The translations under genes were made by a program, and so were the position numbers. Below are positions 45,419 to 56,859 of a stretch of DNA of 64,000 nucleotides, piece by piece. The notes below the pieces were generated by a model that was not told the DNA's origin, did not search any database, and saw only the letters and a list, made by a program, of their open reading frames with translations. This DNA is from Mycobacterium seoulense (GTDB taxonomy: Bacteria > Actinomycetota > Actinomycetes > Mycobacteriales > Mycobacteriaceae). The stretch covers positions 2,790,001 through 2,854,000 of the forward strand of contig NZ_AP022582.1 of assembly GCF_010731595.1 (NCBI RefSeq). Direction: 5' to 3'. The first letter of the stretch is position 1, and the number at the start of each line of letters is the position of its first letter.

Positions 45419-46867
45419 TCAAGAACGCACCACAGGCACGTCGGCGGGATGCGCCGGCGAGGTGGGGACCGGCACCTCCTCGATCAAACGCAAGGGCCGT
45501 GGTGTGGGCATCACCTGCGGTCGCGCGTAGCGCATCCACGCCAGCACAGCGGCCGCGACGTAGCACGCGAGGAAGATCCAATATGCCGGCGTCTCGGTGC
45601 CGGTGCTGGCATAGGACTGCCGCAGCGACAGGTTGATTCCCACGCCGCCGAGTGCCCCGAACGCACCGGCGAATCCGATCAAAGTCCCCGATCTGACACG
45701 CGCCCACTGCCGGCGTTCGGTGTCGTCAGCGTTCAGTTCCCTGCTGCGCGCATCGAAGACCGAAGGGATCAGCTTGTACACCGAGCCCTTGGCCGCGCCG
45801 GAACATATGAACAGGGCGATGAAGCCGACGATGTAACCCACCATGGTGAACAGCGTCACCGGTTTCCCCGCGCCGCGGGTGAGGTCGTCGTGGGTGCTGA
45901 CGACGACCAGAAACCCGCCGCCCAAGATCATGCACATCAACAGAGCCACACTGACGCGCCCGCCGCCGAAGCGGTCGCTGAGCTTGCCGCCGACCACCCG
46001 CGCCACCGATCCCAGCAGCGGTCCGGTGAAGGCCACCTCGGCGGCGTGCAGCGATGCCTGCGCGTGGCTTTGCCCACCGATGAAAAAGTTGTGTTGGAGC
46101 ACCTGGCCGAAGGCGAACGCGAACCCGAGAAACGAACCGGAGCAGCACAGGTAGAGGAACGCGATCCCCCAGGCGTCGGGCACCTTCAGGACCTCTTTGA
46201 GGTGGCTCATATCGATGCGGTAGTGGAGGTTGTCCATGAACACCGCGGCGCCGACGCCGACGACGGCGAGCAGCACCAGGTAGACCGCGCAGACCCAGTA
46301 CGGCGCCTCGTGACCCACCGTGGCAAGCACGAACAGGCCGACCGCCTGGATGACCGCCGAGCCGAGGTTCGCGATTCCGCCCGTCAAGCCCAGCGCGAAG
46401 CCCTTTAGCCGATGCGGGAAAAACGCCTCCGCGGTGGACAGCGAGGCGGAGTAATTGGCGCCACCCAATCCGGTCAGCGCGGCGCAGACCAGGTACGGCC
46501 ACAACGGCAGCCCGGGATGATTCAGCAGCACGATGGTGCCGGCGGTGGGAATCAGCAGTATGCCCGACGAGAACATTGCCCAGTTACGTCCACCGAACCT
46601 CGCGCCCGCCATCGCGTAGGGGATGCGCGCGACCGCCCCGATCAAAGACGCGGTGGCACCGATCAATAACTTGTCCCCGGTCGAAAATCCGTAGGTCGAC
46701 ACGGGCATGAACAGCACCATCACCGACCACAGATACCAAATGGAGAAGGCGACATGCGCTGTGGCGATCGACCAGATCAGGTTACGCCGGGCGATGGCCC
46801 TGTTGCCGACATCCCATGCTGCGACGTCCTCTGGGTCCCAATCTGAGATGCGTTGGCTACGCGTCAT
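45419..46867 (-). CDS. NarK/NNP-family anion transporter (copy B)
   Basis: The 482-aa paralogue of copy A shares nearly its whole N-terminus (DWDPEDVAAWDVGNRAIARRNL) and the same arginines (Arg81 in GAVARIPYAMA; LLGSVARVVGGKLSDRFGGGR). It differs mainly in loops and its proline-rich C-terminal tail. The pair looks like a tandem duplication that has diverged. ATG 46867 is clear. No nitrate or nitrite reductase gene is in the window, so the physiological anion is open. Confidence 0.87.
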   Translation of the reverse strand: MTRSQRISDWDPEDVAAWDVGNRAIARRNLIWSIATAHVAFSIWYLWSVMVLFMPVSTYGFSTGDKLLIGATASLIGAVARIPYAMAGARFGGRNWAMFSSGILLIPTAGTIVLLNHPGLPLWPYLVCAALTGLGGANYSASLSTAEAFFPHRLKGFALGLTGGIANLGSAVIQAVGLFVLATVGHEAPYWVCAVYLVLLAVVGVGAAVFMDNLHYRIDMSHLKEVLKVPDAWGIAFLYLCCSGSFLGFAFAFGQVLQHNFFIGGQSHAQASLHAAEVAFTGPLLGSVARVVGGKLSDRFGGGRVSVALLMCMILGGGFLVVVSTHDDLTRGAGKPVTLFTMVGYIVGFIALFICSGAAKGSVYKLIPSVFDARSRELNADDTERRQWARVRSGTLIGFAGAFGALGGVGINLSLRQSYASTGTETPAYWIFLACYVAAAVLAWMRYARPQVMPTPRPLRLIEEVPVPTSPAHPADVPVVRS

Positions 46868-47239
46868 GCCTCGTCACCTTTCACCGACTTGGTCGGCAAC
46901 CGTAGCTCCAGCAGCGCCCGGTTGCGTTGGCGGGGTTGATGATTCAGGGAACAACGGTCACACCCCCTTGCCACCAACTCTTTTCGCAGATGTTCAACTG
47001 TGCATGCTGATGTGGCCCTAATCCTGTTGGGGCCCATTTGCATCGGAACATCCGCGATGGCCGGCCACACTCGATCGCTTCCAACGGACCCATTGACCGT
47101 CCACGGCGACGGGCAATCGACACCGTCCAGCGCCGGCACGCGCAGCAACCCGTTGGTGCGTGCCGGCGCCAACGCGGTATGGCCGACCGAGAGGTAGTCA
47201 AATCCCATTCTGCTCGTTCGACAACTCGAATCACTGGTT
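46868..47239. other. Gene-free region upstream of NarK copy B
   Basis: No credible coding sequence was found in these 372 bp. Codon bias and ribosome sites are lacking in all frames. It should contain the minus-strand promoter of copy B. It borders the inverted-repeat element at 47240. Confidence 0.45.
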
Positions 47240-47631
47240 TACAGGACATTTCCAGCCGATTTCACCGGTACGTCCAGCTAGCAATTTGGCGGCCGCCCGT
47301 TAAGTACAAGAACCCCCGTTAAAAATCCTCGGCCTACCCCATGGCAGGTGGGCGTGGGCGGCAATTCTGCCCAAGTCGGAGCCCGGCAAGATAGGGCGCT
47401 CCACCGCGCAAGCATTGGTGTTCGCACCGCGTCGTCCGAGCGCAGGCATGGGACCGCGGCGTGAGCCGCGGTCCCTGTCGCCCCCGCTGCCAGCCGATCT
47501 TCGTCACCCGCCGCGGCGATCCCCGAGCGAATGGCGGCGGTAGTGACGTGTGGGCGCCACAATCCGCAGTCGTACAACGCGCGCCACGCCTGACTGGACG
47601 TACCGGCGAAGTTAGCTGGAAATGTCCTGTA
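47240..47631. mobile_element. MITE-like 392-bp element with long inverted ends
   Basis: The ends are TACAGGACATTTCCAGC, 8 nt, CCGGTACGTCCAG (47240-47277) and its exact reverse complement at 47594-47631, apart from the 8-nt spacers, which differ. Similarity extends weakly about 10 bp further out (7 of 10). Such two-block inverted ends suit recombinase or transposase recognition. The 316-bp interior has no transposase-like frame, so this is either a non-autonomous element or the remnant of an insertion sequence. I cannot name the family. No obvious target duplication is visible. Confidence 0.65.
47450..47475. terminator. Perfect 11-bp hairpin inside the element
   Basis: GGGACCGCGGC (47450-47460) and GCCGCGGTCCC (47465-47475) are exact inverted repeats around a GTGA loop. 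The stem is very stable but is not followed by a T-run on either strand, so it may be a factor-assisted terminator or a structural element of the mobile unit rather than a classical terminator. Confidence 0.4.
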
Positions 47632-48030
47632 CATCAGCGATTTCACGTTGTCGAATGAGCCCTGTTCGGTTTGACTGTCAAGTAGATAACTGCGCTGCCG
47701 ATGTGGCATTACCGCAAGTGGCAATGCGCGATGGCGGCGGGGCCCGCCACCATTGCACGTCATCGCCGACGGCCAACGGTCCCTTTAAAAGAGATTGGGT
47801 TCGTGGTTGTCCTTTCGTGGGGCGGCCCGCGACACGGAGGAAAAATGCCATTTGTTTTTCGTCCATACCGAGGCGCGTGGCCGCCACTTTGACCTCCTCC
47901 GCCGCTGCCCATGACAGGTAGCACACGGCGACCCAACGTTGCCAAGAGAACGGCGGTGGTCTGAGCCGGTTCGCCCGACCGGCATGCCGCGCCAGCTTCG
48001 CGCGCGGCCTATAGCCATAAGGGGGAAGAC
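47632..48030. other. Gene-free region upstream of the PPE pair
   Basis: These 399 bp precede the first PPE gene. No PE gene, the usual partner, is found. Minus-strand frames (for example 47678-47926) have weak codon bias and no recognisable family. The promoter of the PPE genes should be here; GGGGGA precedes the ATG at 48031. Confidence 0.5.
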
Positions 48031-49236
48031 ATGCTTGATTTCGGGGCGCTGCCGCCGGAAATCAATTCGGGACGAATGTATTCCGGTGCCGGCGCGGGGC
48101 CGATGCTGACGGCTGCCGCGGCGTGGGACGTCTTGGCCAATGGGTTGGAGTCGGCGTCGCGCGATTACGCCTCGGTGGTTTCGCAGCTGCGAGGCGAAAG
48201 TTGGTCCGGCAGCGCGTCATCCGCGATGGCCGGCGCCGCCGCACCCTACGTGGCCTGGGTGATCAACGCGGGCGTTTGCGCGGAACAGGCGGCGAGTCAG
48301 GCGCGCGCCGCCGCGGCGGCCTACGAGACCGCCTTTGCCGCCACCGTTCCGCCGGCACTCGTGACGGCCAACCGCGCCCAGCTGCAGGGGCTGGTGGCGA
48401 CCAACGTCTTCGGGCAGAACACCGCGATGATCGGGGCGGCCGAGGCCGAATACGAAGAGATGTGGGCCCAAGATGCCGCTGCGATGTACAGCTACGCCGG
48501 GTCCTCGTCGGCCGCTACCAGGATGCAACAGTTCAACCAACCGCCGCAGACCACCAACGCCGGCGGACAATCCGCTCAGGCGGCGGCAGTCGGCCAAGCC
48601 ACAGGCGCTCCAGCCACCGCGAACTCCCAGAGCACCCTGTCGCGGCTGACATCGGCTGTGCCACAACAGTTGCAAACCCTTGCCTCAGGAGGGGCGTCGG
48701 GTTCCTCCGCAAGCTCGGCCTCAGCGGGGTCGTCGGTATTGACCGGGTTCAGTGATTTCAATACGCTCACCGGCCCGGCGGGTTTGGCCTCCAACTTCAG
48801 TCGTACCGGCACGTCGGCGATGAGCGGCTACACGGGGATTTTCCGGTCTTCCATCCAGGCGGGCAAAGATGCCGCTAAGGCGGCTATCCCAGCAGTCAGC
48901 GGCGAGGCTGCGACGTTAGGTTCAGCAGGCTTACGCGGTCCGGTGCTTGCGACTACGGGCAATGCGACGGCGCTGGGGGGATTGTCCGTCCCGCAGCCTT
49001 GGGCGACCACGAATCCGGCGGCCGTCGCGGTCGCCGATCCGCACTGGCTCTCAGACACCGAGCTCGACGGTGGGCCGAGCTGGCACGAAGGCCCAGCAAC
49101 CGACATGTTCAACGGGGTGCCGGCAACGAGCACGGGATCGTCGTCCTCAGGGCTGTTGTCGCGGCCCTCGGTCAACAACGTATTGCGGGTAACGCCACGC
49201 CAATTCAAGATGCCGCGCCCCTCGGTGGGCGGATAA
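48031..49236 (+). CDS. PPE family protein, SVP subgroup
   Basis: The 401-aa protein has the PPE domain ([19 protein letters not shown] at the start, Pro8-Pro9-Glu10; about 180 residues). It includes [20 protein letters not shown] and the helix [27 protein letters not shown]. The C-terminal half is low-complexity Ser/Ala/Gly and contains the SVP-subgroup motif [21 protein letters not shown] proteins are ESX-5-linked secreted or surface proteins. No PE gene precedes it, so it must pair with a PE elsewhere. The ATG has GGGGGAAGA just upstream. Confidence 0.93.
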   Translation: MLDFGALPPEINSGRMYSGAGAGPMLTAAAAWDVLANGLESASRDYASVVSQLRGESWSGSASSAMAGAAAPYVAWVINAGVCAEQAASQARAAAAAYETAFAATVPPALVTANRAQLQGLVATNVFGQNTAMIGAAEAEYEEMWAQDAAAMYSYAGSSSAATRMQQFNQPPQTTNAGGQSAQAAAVGQATGAPATANSQSTLSRLTSAVPQQLQTLASGGASGSSASSASAGSSVLTGFSDFNTLTGPAGLASNFSRTGTSAMSGYTGIFRSSIQAGKDAAKAAIPAVSGEAATLGSAGLRGPVLATTGNATALGGLSVPQPWATTNPAAVAVADPHWLSDTELDGGPSWHEGPATDMFNGVPATSTGSSSSGLLSRPSVNNVLRVTPRQFKMPRPSVGG

Positions 49237-49333
49237 CCGGTAATCGCGCCCGTCACCGCGGAGAGAACCGCCGCGACCATCTGTTGCGCGCGACACGCGC
49301 CACAGTTGACGTAGGGTCAAGGAAGGAACGCCG

Positions 49334-50497
49334 ATGCTTGATTTCGGGGCTTTACCGCCCGAGATCAACTCGGCCAGAATGTATTTCGGGCCGGGATCGG
49401 GACCGATGCTGGCGGCCGCATCGGCGTGGGACGGCCTGGCCGCACAACTCGAGTTGTACGTGGTCGGATACTCCTCGGTGATCGCCGACCTGGGCCGGTG
49501 CTGGGCAGGCGGAGCGGCGATGGCGATGGCCGGCGCGGCCGCACCGTATGTGGCGTGGGCTTCGGCGACCATGACGCTGGCTGAGCAGTCCGCAGCCCAG
49601 GCCAGGGCGGCCGCGGCCGCCTATGAGGCGGCGTTCGCCGCCACGGTGCCTCCGCCCGTGGTCGCCGCGAATCGCACGCAGCTGGCGGTTTTGGTCGCCA
49701 CCAACTTCTTCGGCCAGAACACACCGGCGATTGCGGCCACCGAGATTGAATACGCCGAGATGTGGGCGCAGGACGCCGCTACCATGTACGGTTACGCCGC
49801 ATCCTCTTCGGCCGCAACCGCGCTGGCGCCATTCACTCCGCCACCGCATACTACGAACGCCGCCGGGCAATCCGACCAGGCCGCCGCGGTGGCCCAAGCC
49901 ACGGGCACCTCAACCGCCGGCCATGCTCAGACCACGGTGTCAGCGCTGGCGCCAACCGTTTCACCACAGCTGCCAACCCCCTCGGCAGGGGGTACCGCGG
50001 GCCCGTCTACCTCGTCGGCCTCCAACTCGGCGGAGTCGTCGGTACTCACTGCATTCAGTAACTTCAATACCCTTACGGGACCGGCGAATCTGGGCGCGGC
50101 CTTCAGCCGTACAGAAACCTCGGCAACGAGCGGCGGCACCGGACTCTACCGCTCCGACATCCAGTCCGACTCTCCCGTTCCTCGGGCCACCACCGTCGGC
50201 GTCGAGACGGCAGGCTCGACGGGCCTGCGCGGTCCGGTGGTTGCCGACATGGGCAAGTCGGTACCGGTCGGCAAACTGTCGGTCCCTCAGAACTGGGTGA
50301 CGACCAACCCAGTCGGCAGCCCGGGGCCGTTGCGGGAACCTGCTTTTCGGGCGCCACCAGCGGCCGAGGCTCACTCACCCGCGAGCGCTTTGGGCGGAAT
50401 ACCGCCTGCGCGGGCAGGACACGGATCCACCGGTGTGCCCGTCCTGCGCAACGGGCGGCGGGCCTTCACGATGTCCCGTCCAATGTTCGGCGGATAG
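49334..50497 (+). CDS. PPE family protein, SVP subgroup (second copy)
   Basis: The 387-aa paralogue of the preceding gene opens identically ([19 protein letters not shown]) and carries [14 protein letters not shown] and [26 protein letters not shown]. The C-terminal SVP motif reads [15 protein letters not shown]. It lies 97 bp after the first, with AAGGAA upstream of ATG 49334. The two probably arose by tandem duplication, and the C-terminal parts have diverged more than the N-terminal domain. It converges on the PKS, 14 nt between stops. Confidence 0.93.
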   Translation: MLDFGALPPEINSARMYFGPGSGPMLAAASAWDGLAAQLELYVVGYSSVIADLGRCWAGGAAMAMAGAAAPYVAWASATMTLAEQSAAQARAAAAAYEAAFAATVPPPVVAANRTQLAVLVATNFFGQNTPAIAATEIEYAEMWAQDAATMYGYAASSSAATALAPFTPPPHTTNAAGQSDQAAAVAQATGTSTAGHAQTTVSALAPTVSPQLPTPSAGGTAGPSTSSASNSAESSVLTAFSNFNTLTGPANLGAAFSRTETSATSGGTGLYRSDIQSDSPVPRATTVGVETAGSTGLRGPVVADMGKSVPVGKLSVPQNWVTTNPVGSPGPLREPAFRAPPAAEAHSPASALGGIPPARAGHGSTGVPVLRNGRRAFTMSRPMFGG

Positions 50498-50511
50498 CGT
50501 CCGTGCCGCGG

Positions 50512-53500
50512 TCAGGACGCCGACGGTGCGGTTTCCGAAGCGGCCAACTCCTCGCACAAATGCTCCGCCAAACCGCGCACCGTGGTGATCTTGGTGGGGC
50601 TGATGCGCACGCCCGTTTCGGTTTCGATGCGGGTTCGCAGTTCGAGGTTGCCGAGCGAGTCCAGTCCATAGTCGGACAACGGACGATCGGGATCGATTGT
50701 GCGCCGCAGCAATAGGCTGATCTGGCCGGACACGAGTCGACGGATCGCGGTGGGCCATTCATCGCGGGGCAGGTCCCTGAGCTCGGCCAGGAATTTGCCC
50801 GTGTCCGGCCTGCCCTGACCCATCGACCGGAACGCCTCGGCGAAGCGGCTGCGTTGCGCGAAGGAGGTCAGCCACGGGGTGCCCATGATCGGCGCGTAGC
50901 CGGCGTAGGGGCGGTCGTAGCGCAGCAGGGACTCGAACGCGTGGTAACCCTCCGCCGGCGTGATCGCGATGCCGGCGTCTTGCGCCAGGGCCGTCGCGCG
51001 GCCGACCTCGGACCAGGCGCCCCAGGCGATCGCAGTGCCCGGTAACCCCTGGGCGCGTCGCCAGTGCGCGAACGCGTCCAGCCAGCTGTTGGCCGCGGCG
51101 TACGCGCCCTGCCCCGGGGAGCCGACCAGGGCGGCCGCCGACGAGAACGCGCAGAACCAGTCCAGCGGCCGGCCGGTCTTTCCCTCTTGCAAGGCGTGAT
51201 GCAGGTGCCAGGCGCCGTAAACCTTCGGCGCCCAGCACCGGTCGATCAGTTCGTCGGTGACGTTGGTCAGCGTGGCGTCCTCCACGACCGCCGCCGCGTG
51301 CAGCACCCCGCGTACCGGCAGTCCCGTCGCACCGGCGCATGCGACCAGCCGCTCGGCCGTGCCCGGCTCGGCGATATCGCCACACTCCACCGCGATGTCG
51401 GCCCCACCGGCGCGGAGGTGCTCGATGGCTTGGTGCGCTTGCTCGTTGGGCGCCGAGCGGGAATTGAGCACGATTCGCCCGGCCCCCCGAGACGCCATCT
51501 CGCCGGCCAGGAACAGGCCCAGGCCGCCGATACCTCCGGTGACGATGTAGGCGCCGTCGGCGCGGAACGGCCGCACCCGCTCCGGGGGGACCGCGGCCAC
51601 GCTGCGTCCCGCGCGCGGCACGTCGAGCACCACCTTGCCCGTGTGCCCGGCGGTCGCGACCAGGCGGACCGCGGCGGCCGCGTCGTGAATCGGATAGTGC
51701 GTCGTACGCGGCAGCGGCAGTTCGCCGTCGGCGGTGCGTTGGTACACGGTCGTCAACAGGCGACACACCGTCTCGGGGTGGCTGAAGGTCAGCAACGCCA
51801 GGTCGACGGCGAACAGGGACAGGTTGCGGCGGAACGGGAACAGCCCGAGGTGGCTGTCGCGGTAGATGTCGCGCTTGCCCAACTCGACGAACCGCCCGCC
51901 GAAGGCCAGCAGGTCGATCCCGGCGCGCTGCGCGGCGCCGGGCAGCGAGTTGAGCACCACGTCGACGCCGTATCCGCCGGTGTCCCGGCGGATTTCGTCG
52001 GCGAAGGTGGTGCTGCGCGAGTCGTAGACGTGCTCGATCCCCATGTCGCTCAGCAATTGCCGGCGCTGCGGGCTGCCCGCGGTCGCGTAGATCTCGCAAC
52101 CCGCGGCCCGGGCGATCGCGATGGCCGCCTGTCCGACACCGCCGGTGCCGGAGTGGATGAGCACCTTGTCGGTCGCCGCGATGCGGGCCAGCTCGTGCAG
52201 GCCGTACCAGGCGGTCGCCGAGGCGGTGGGCACCGCGGCGGCGTCCTCGAGCGGCATGCCGGGCGGCAGGGCGACCGCGTGCCGGGCGTCGGCGACGACG
52301 AAGGTGCCCCAGCATCCGTTGCGGGACAGGCCGCCGACCCGGTCACCGACCTTGTGCTCGGTGACGCCCGGCCCGACGGCGGTCACCACGCCGGCGAAGT
52401 CGCCGCCCAGCTGCTGTTGGTAGCCCTCGAAGGTGGGATAGCGACCGAAGGCGACCAGCACGTCGGCGAAGTTGATGGTGGATGCGGCCACCGCGACCTC
52501 GATCTCCCCCGGGCCGGGCGGGACGCGGTCGAACGCGACGAACTCCAGCGATTCCAGGTCACCCGGGGTGCGGATCTGCAGGCGCACGCCGTCGCGCTCG
52601 TGATCGACGACCGCGGTCCGCCGTTCGTCCGGCCGCAGCGGACCGGGCCGCAGCCGCGCGGTGTACCACTGACCGTCGCGCCAGGCGGTCTCGTCCTCTT
52701 CCGAGCCGCTCTTGCACTGCAGCGCAACCTGTTTGGGCTCGGTCGCCGCGTCGACGTCGATCTGGGTGGCGCTCAGATGCGGATGCTCGGAATCGATCAC
52801 CCGCAGCAGCCCGCGCAGCCCCGTCTGCTCGAGGTTGACCACATCCCCGGCGGCCACGTTCGCGGCGTTGCGGGTCAGCACGAAAAGCCGGGGCGACTCG
52901 CCGGGCAGCTCGGAGAGCTCACGCGCGATGGCCACCAGGTGCGAGACGTAGTCCCGGCCGCGGCGGGTCTCGCCGGCGCCGCCGGCCGGCGGCGCGGTCA
53001 CCACGACGACACCGGTGAGGCCCTTGAGCGGCCCGTGCCCGTTCGATGGGGTCAGGCCGCCGCCGGACAGCAGCGCGCGCAGCCCGGCGGACTCCACCGA
53101 GCCGAGCGGCAGGGACACCGTGGTGCATTGGGAGCCATCGGAATTGAACGCCTCGCCCAGCTGAACCGTCAGCGGATCCGTCACGTCGCACGCGCTGAGC
53201 AACAGCCACGATCCCGGCTCGCCCCCGGACGGATCCGGGAGTTGCCGCGGCTCCCATTCGATGGTGAGCAACCGCTCGTTGAGCAGCCGGTCCGCCCGCT
53301 CGTGTTCGGTGGCCCCGCCCGCCAGCCGCAGTCCCTCGACGGTCAGCAGCACGGTTCCGGCCTGGTCCAGCACGTCGAGGTCCGCTTCGCACTCGCCGGG
53401 CCGCGACGACGTCACCCGGGCCAGGCAGTATTGCGCGTTGCGCGTCGAGGCATAGCTGCGCAACCTGCGCACGCCGACCGGCAACAGCAGGCCGCCCGCG

Positions 53501-56500
53501 CCCGCCTGCTGCACCTCGGGATGGACGACCACCGACTGGAAGCACGCGTCCAGCAGGGCGGGGTGAATGTCGTAGCCCGACTGCTGCGAGCGGATCGCTC
53601 CGGGAAGCGCAACCTCGGCGAGCACCGTGCCGGCGTCCCCGTCGCCGACGCGTGCCGCGGCCAGACCCGAGAACGCCGGACCGTACTGAATCCCGATGGT
53701 GTCGAAGGCCTTTCGCAATTCGGCGCCGTCCATGGCGGATGGGTGGTTGGCGATCAGGGTGGCCATGTCGTGGGCGGGCGGCTGCGGAAGCCCGGCCCCG
53801 TCCGGTGCCTCGAGGCCATGCAGGACCGCACCCGCCCGGCGAACGCGTTCGCCCTCGTCGTGGGTGTCCACGGTGAACTCGAGCACGCCGGGCGCGACGA
53901 CCGTCGCCGCCGACGACGCCTGCGTCCGGTCGTCCAGCAGCAGCGTCCGCTCGAACGTGATGTCGCGAACCTCGGACCGCTCGCCGAGGGCCGCGCGCGC
54001 GGCGGCCAGCGCCAGCTCGCAGTACGCGGCGCCGGGCAGCGCGGGCACGTGGTGGATCCGGTGGTCTCCGAGCCATGGGTGCGCCTCGGTGCCGACGTCG
54101 CCCTGCCAGACGTGGCGCTCGGGTTCCTCGTGCAGGTGCACATGGGCGCCGAGCAGCGGATGGACGGCCTGGACCGAGGCGCCGTGCGCCTGCTCGGTCG
54201 ACTCCCGGCTGAGCATCAGCCTGCGGTGGGTCCACGTCGGGAGCGGGGCGTCCACCAGGCGTCCGGTCGGGTACTGCACCGAGAAATCCACCGCCGCACC
54301 GGCGCTGTGCACGTCGGCGACGAAGCCCCGCAAGCCGACCGGCAGCTCCTGCTCCCGGCGCATGGCGGCCAGCGCCGCGATGGGCATGTCGAGGCTGCCG
54401 GCGTTCTGCTCGACGGCGTGGGTGAGCAGCGGATGGGGCGCCAGTTCCCCGAAGACGCGGTAGCCGTCCTTGAGCGCGGCCTGCACCGCCGCGGCGAATC
54501 GCACCGTGTAGCGCAGGTTTTCGGCCCAGTAGTCGGCGGTGAACGACGGCCGCTCGCGGGGGTTCCACAGCGTCGCCGAGTAGTAGGGAACGCCCGGCTC
54601 TCCGGGCTCGAGATCGGCGAGCGCCTCGAGGAGTTCGTCGAGGATCGGCTCCACCTGCGGCGAGTGCGAGGCCACGTCCACCGCCACCTCGCGCGCCATC
54701 ACGTCCTGCTCTGCCCAGGCCGCGACCAGGTCGCGGATCGCCTGCGCGTCGCCGCCGACGACCGTCGACGTCGGCGACGCCACCACGGAGAGGACGACGT
54801 CGGAGATCCCGCGAATGGACAGCTCCGACAACACCTGTTGCCCCGGCAGCTCGACCGACGCCATGGCGCCGCTGCCCGCGATCCGCGCCATCAGTTTCGA
54901 GCGGCGACAGATGACGCGCACCCCGTCGCGCAGCGAAAGCCCGCCCGCCACGACCGCCGCCGCCGATTCACCGAGCGAATGCCCGATGACGGCGCCGGGA
55001 CGCACCCCGTAGGACTTCATCGCCTCGGCCAGCGCGACCTGCATGGCGAAGATCGTCGGCTGCACCCGGTCGATTCCGGTCACCACCTCCGGCGCCGACA
55101 TGGCCGCGGTGACCGAGAATCCCGACTCCGCGGCGATCAACGGCTCCAGCTCGGCGATCGTGGCGGCGAACACCGGCTCGGTGGCCAGCAGTGCGGCGCC
55201 CATCGCCGGCCACTGTGACCCCTGCCCCGAGAACACCCACACCGGCCCGAGGTCGTCCTGCCCGACGGCGGGCTCGTAGGGGATGTCGCTGCCGGCGACG
55301 TCACGCAGGGCCGCGCTCAGCTCGCCGATGTCGCTCGCCGAGACCACGGCGCGCACCGGCCGGTGCGCGCGGCGGCGCGCCAGGGTGTAGCCGAGGTCCC
55401 GCAGCCCCGCCGTGCCGGCGCCGGCCGCGTGTTCGTCCACCCAGGCCGCGAGGCGGGCGGCCGTGGCGCGCAACTGCTCCGCGGACGTGGCCGACACCGG
55501 AAACAGCAACGGCCCGTCGACGGTCGGCGCGGCCGCCGGGCGTTCGGGGGTCGGCGCAGGGGCGTGCCCTGGTGCTTGTTCCAGGACGGCGTGCACGTTG
55601 GTGCCCGACATCCCGTAGGACGACACCGCGGCGCGCCGCGGGTGACGGCCGTCGGTGGGCCAGGGCGTGTTGGCCTGCGGCACGAACAGTTCGGTCTTGA
55701 CCAGGGCCATCTCGTCGGGCAGGCGGGTGAAGTGCAGGTTGCGCGGCACCGTGCCGTGCTGCAGCGCGAGGATCGCCTTCATCAGGCCCAACGGCCCGGA
55801 GGTCGACTGCAGGTGGCCGAAGTTCGTCTTCACCGAGCCCAGCGCGCAGGGCCCCTCGGTGCCGTACACGGCCGCCAGGCTCGAGTATTCGATCGGATCC
55901 CCGACCGGGGTTCCGGTCCCGTGCGCCTCGACGAAGCCGACCGTCGTGGCGTCGACACCGGCGGTGTCCAGGGCCTTTCGGTAGACGGCCACCTGGGCGG
56001 TTTCCGACGGCGCCGCGATGTTCACGGTGCGTCCGTCCTGGTTGGCGGCGGTGCCGCGGACCACCGCCAGGATGCGATCGGAGTCGCGTTGCGCGTCGTC
56101 GAGCCGCTTGAGCAGCAGCACGACGCAGCCCTCGCCGGACACGAACCCGTCCGCGTTCGCGTCGAAGGCGTGGCAGCGGCCGGTCGGCGACAACATGCCC
56201 TGCAGCGAGCCCGAGACGGACTTCCGCGGCTCCAGCGTCACGACGACGCCGCCGGCCAGGGCGAAGTCGCTTTCGCCGCTGTTCAGGCTGCTGCAGGCCT
56301 GGTGGACGGCCATCAGGCCCGACGAGCAGGCGGTGTCCACGGTGACCGCAGGCCCGTGCAGTCCCAGCGTGTACGCGACGCGTCCCGACGCGAAGCTGTT
56401 GCTGGTGCCGGTGAATCCGTACGGCCCCTCGGCGGCACCGCAGTCGGCCGACAACAGTTCGTAGTCGCCGTGCGTCAGTCCGACGAAGACGCCGGTCTGC

Positions 56501-56859
56501 GAGTGCGACAACCGCGCGGGATCGAGGCCGGCGTGCTCGATGGCGTCCCACGACGTCTCCAGCAGCAGGCGGTGTTGCGGGTCGATCGCGGTGGCTTCGC
56601 GCTCGGTCATGCCGAAGAAGTCGCAGTCGAAGCCGCCGACGTCGTCCAGGAAGGCCCCCCACCGCGTCACCGAGCGGCCGGGCACGCCGGGTTCGGGGTC
56701 GTAGTACAGGTCCGCGTCCCACCGGTCGGCGGGAATCTCGCCCACCAGATCATCGCCGCGCAGCAATGCCTCCCACAGCTGCTGGGGGGAATCGATTCCG
56801 CCGGGAAGTCGGCAGGCCATACCGATAACGGCAACGGGTACGGCGGTTGCGGCACGCAA
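50512..56859 (-). CDS. Mas-like iterative type I polyketide synthase (KS-AT-DH-ER-KR-ACP)
   Basis: The 2115-aa enzyme has the full reducing module. KS: Cys178 in VDTACSSG, His313 in HGTGT, His349 in NFGHL. AT: Ser628 in GHSLGES. DH: about 900-1180, [12 protein letters not shown] with His933; the usual Gly of HxxxGxxxxP is His. ER: about 1440-1760. [21 protein letters not shown]: Ser2068 in YGLDSLG. Size and order match mycocerosic acid synthase and the Pks2/Pks3-4 relatives that make methyl-branched fatty acids for trehalose or phthiocerol lipids. TTG 56859 with AGGGGA upstream is the likely start. It is not beside a papA or mmpL gene here. Confidence 0.93.
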   Translation of the reverse strand: MRAATAVPVAVIGMACRLPGGIDSPQQLWEALLRGDDLVGEIPADRWDADLYYDPEPGVPGRSVTRWGAFLDDVGGFDCDFFGMTEREATAIDPQHRLLLETSWDAIEHAGLDPARLSHSQTGVFVGLTHGDYELLSADCGAAEGPYGFTGTSNSFASGRVAYTLGLHGPAVTVDTACSSGLMAVHQACSSLNSGESDFALAGGVVVTLEPRKSVSGSLQGMLSPTGRCHAFDANADGFVSGEGCVVLLLKRLDDAQRDSDRILAVVRGTAANQDGRTVNIAAPSETAQVAVYRKALDTAGVDATTVGFVEAHGTGTPVGDPIEYSSLAAVYGTEGPCALGSVKTNFGHLQSTSGPLGLMKAILALQHGTVPRNLHFTRLPDEMALVKTELFVPQANTPWPTDGRHPRRAAVSSYGMSGTNVHAVLEQAPGHAPAPTPERPAAAPTVDGPLLFPVSATSAEQLRATAARLAAWVDEHAAGAGTAGLRDLGYTLARRRAHRPVRAVVSASDIGELSAALRDVAGSDIPYEPAVGQDDLGPVWVFSGQGSQWPAMGAALLATEPVFAATIAELEPLIAAESGFSVTAAMSAPEVVTGIDRVQPTIFAMQVALAEAMKSYGVRPGAVIGHSLGESAAAVVAGGLSLRDGVRVICRRSKLMARIAGSGAMASVELPGQQVLSELSIRGISDVVLSVVASPTSTVVGGDAQAIRDLVAAWAEQDVMAREVAVDVASHSPQVEPILDELLEALADLEPGEPGVPYYSATLWNPRERPSFTADYWAENLRYTVRFAAAVQAALKDGYRVFGELAPHPLLTHAVEQNAGSLDMPIAALAAMRREQELPVGLRGFVADVHSAGAAVDFSVQYPTGRLVDAPLPTWTHRRLMLSRESTEQAHGASVQAVHPLLGAHVHLHEEPERHVWQGDVGTEAHPWLGDHRIHHVPALPGAAYCELALAAARAALGERSEVRDITFERTLLLDDRTQASSAATVVAPGVLEFTVDTHDEGERVRRAGAVLHGLEAPDGAGLPQPPAHDMATLIANHPSAMDGAELRKAFDTIGIQYGPAFSGLAAARVGDGDAGTVLAEVALPGAIRSQQSGYDIHPALLDACFQSVVVHPEVQQAGAGGLLLPVGVRRLRSYASTRNAQYCLARVTSSRPGECEADLDVLDQAGTVLLTVEGLRLAGGATEHERADRLLNERLLTIEWEPRQLPDPSGGEPGSWLLLSACDVTDPLTVQLGEAFNSDGSQCTTVSLPLGSVESAGLRALLSGGGLTPSNGHGPLKGLTGVVVVTAPPAGGAGETRRGRDYVSHLVAIARELSELPGESPRLFVLTRNAANVAAGDVVNLEQTGLRGLLRVIDSEHPHLSATQIDVDAATEPKQVALQCKSGSEEDETAWRDGQWYTARLRPGPLRPDERRTAVVDHERDGVRLQIRTPGDLESLEFVAFDRVPPGPGEIEVAVAASTINFADVLVAFGRYPTFEGYQQQLGGDFAGVVTAVGPGVTEHKVGDRVGGLSRNGCWGTFVVADARHAVALPPGMPLEDAAAVPTASATAWYGLHELARIAATDKVLIHSGTGGVGQAAIAIARAAGCEIYATAGSPQRRQLLSDMGIEHVYDSRSTTFADEIRRDTGGYGVDVVLNSLPGAAQRAGIDLLAFGGRFVELGKRDIYRDSHLGLFPFRRNLSLFAVDLALLTFSHPETVCRLLTTVYQRTADGELPLPRTTHYPIHDAAAAVRLVATAGHTGKVVLDVPRAGRSVAAVPPERVRPFRADGAYIVTGGIGGLGLFLAGEMASRGAGRIVLNSRSAPNEQAHQAIEHLRAGGADIAVECGDIAEPGTAERLVACAGATGLPVRGVLHAAAVVEDATLTNVTDELIDRCWAPKVYGAWHLHHALQEGKTGRPLDWFCAFSSAAALVGSPGQGAYAAANSWLDAFAHWRRAQGLPGTAIAWGAWSEVGRATALAQDAGIAITPAEGYHAFESLLRYDRPYAGYAPIMGTPWLTSFAQRSRFAEAFRSMGQGRPDTGKFLAELRDLPRDEWPTAIRRLVSGQISLLLRRTIDPDRPLSDYGLDSLGNLELRTRIETETGVRISPTKITTVRGLAEHLCEELAASETAPSAS

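Noticed and set aside
47278..47763. 161-aa minus-strand frame in the gene-poor region
   Set aside because: It crosses the right inverted end of the element, has cysteine/arginine-rich random-like composition and no ribosome site.
51064..55218. Very long open frame on the plus strand opposite the PKS
   Set aside because: It is the antisense shadow of the PKS in GC-rich DNA. It has low-complexity Arg/Gly/His composition and no family motifs, whereas every PKS active site is present on the other strand.
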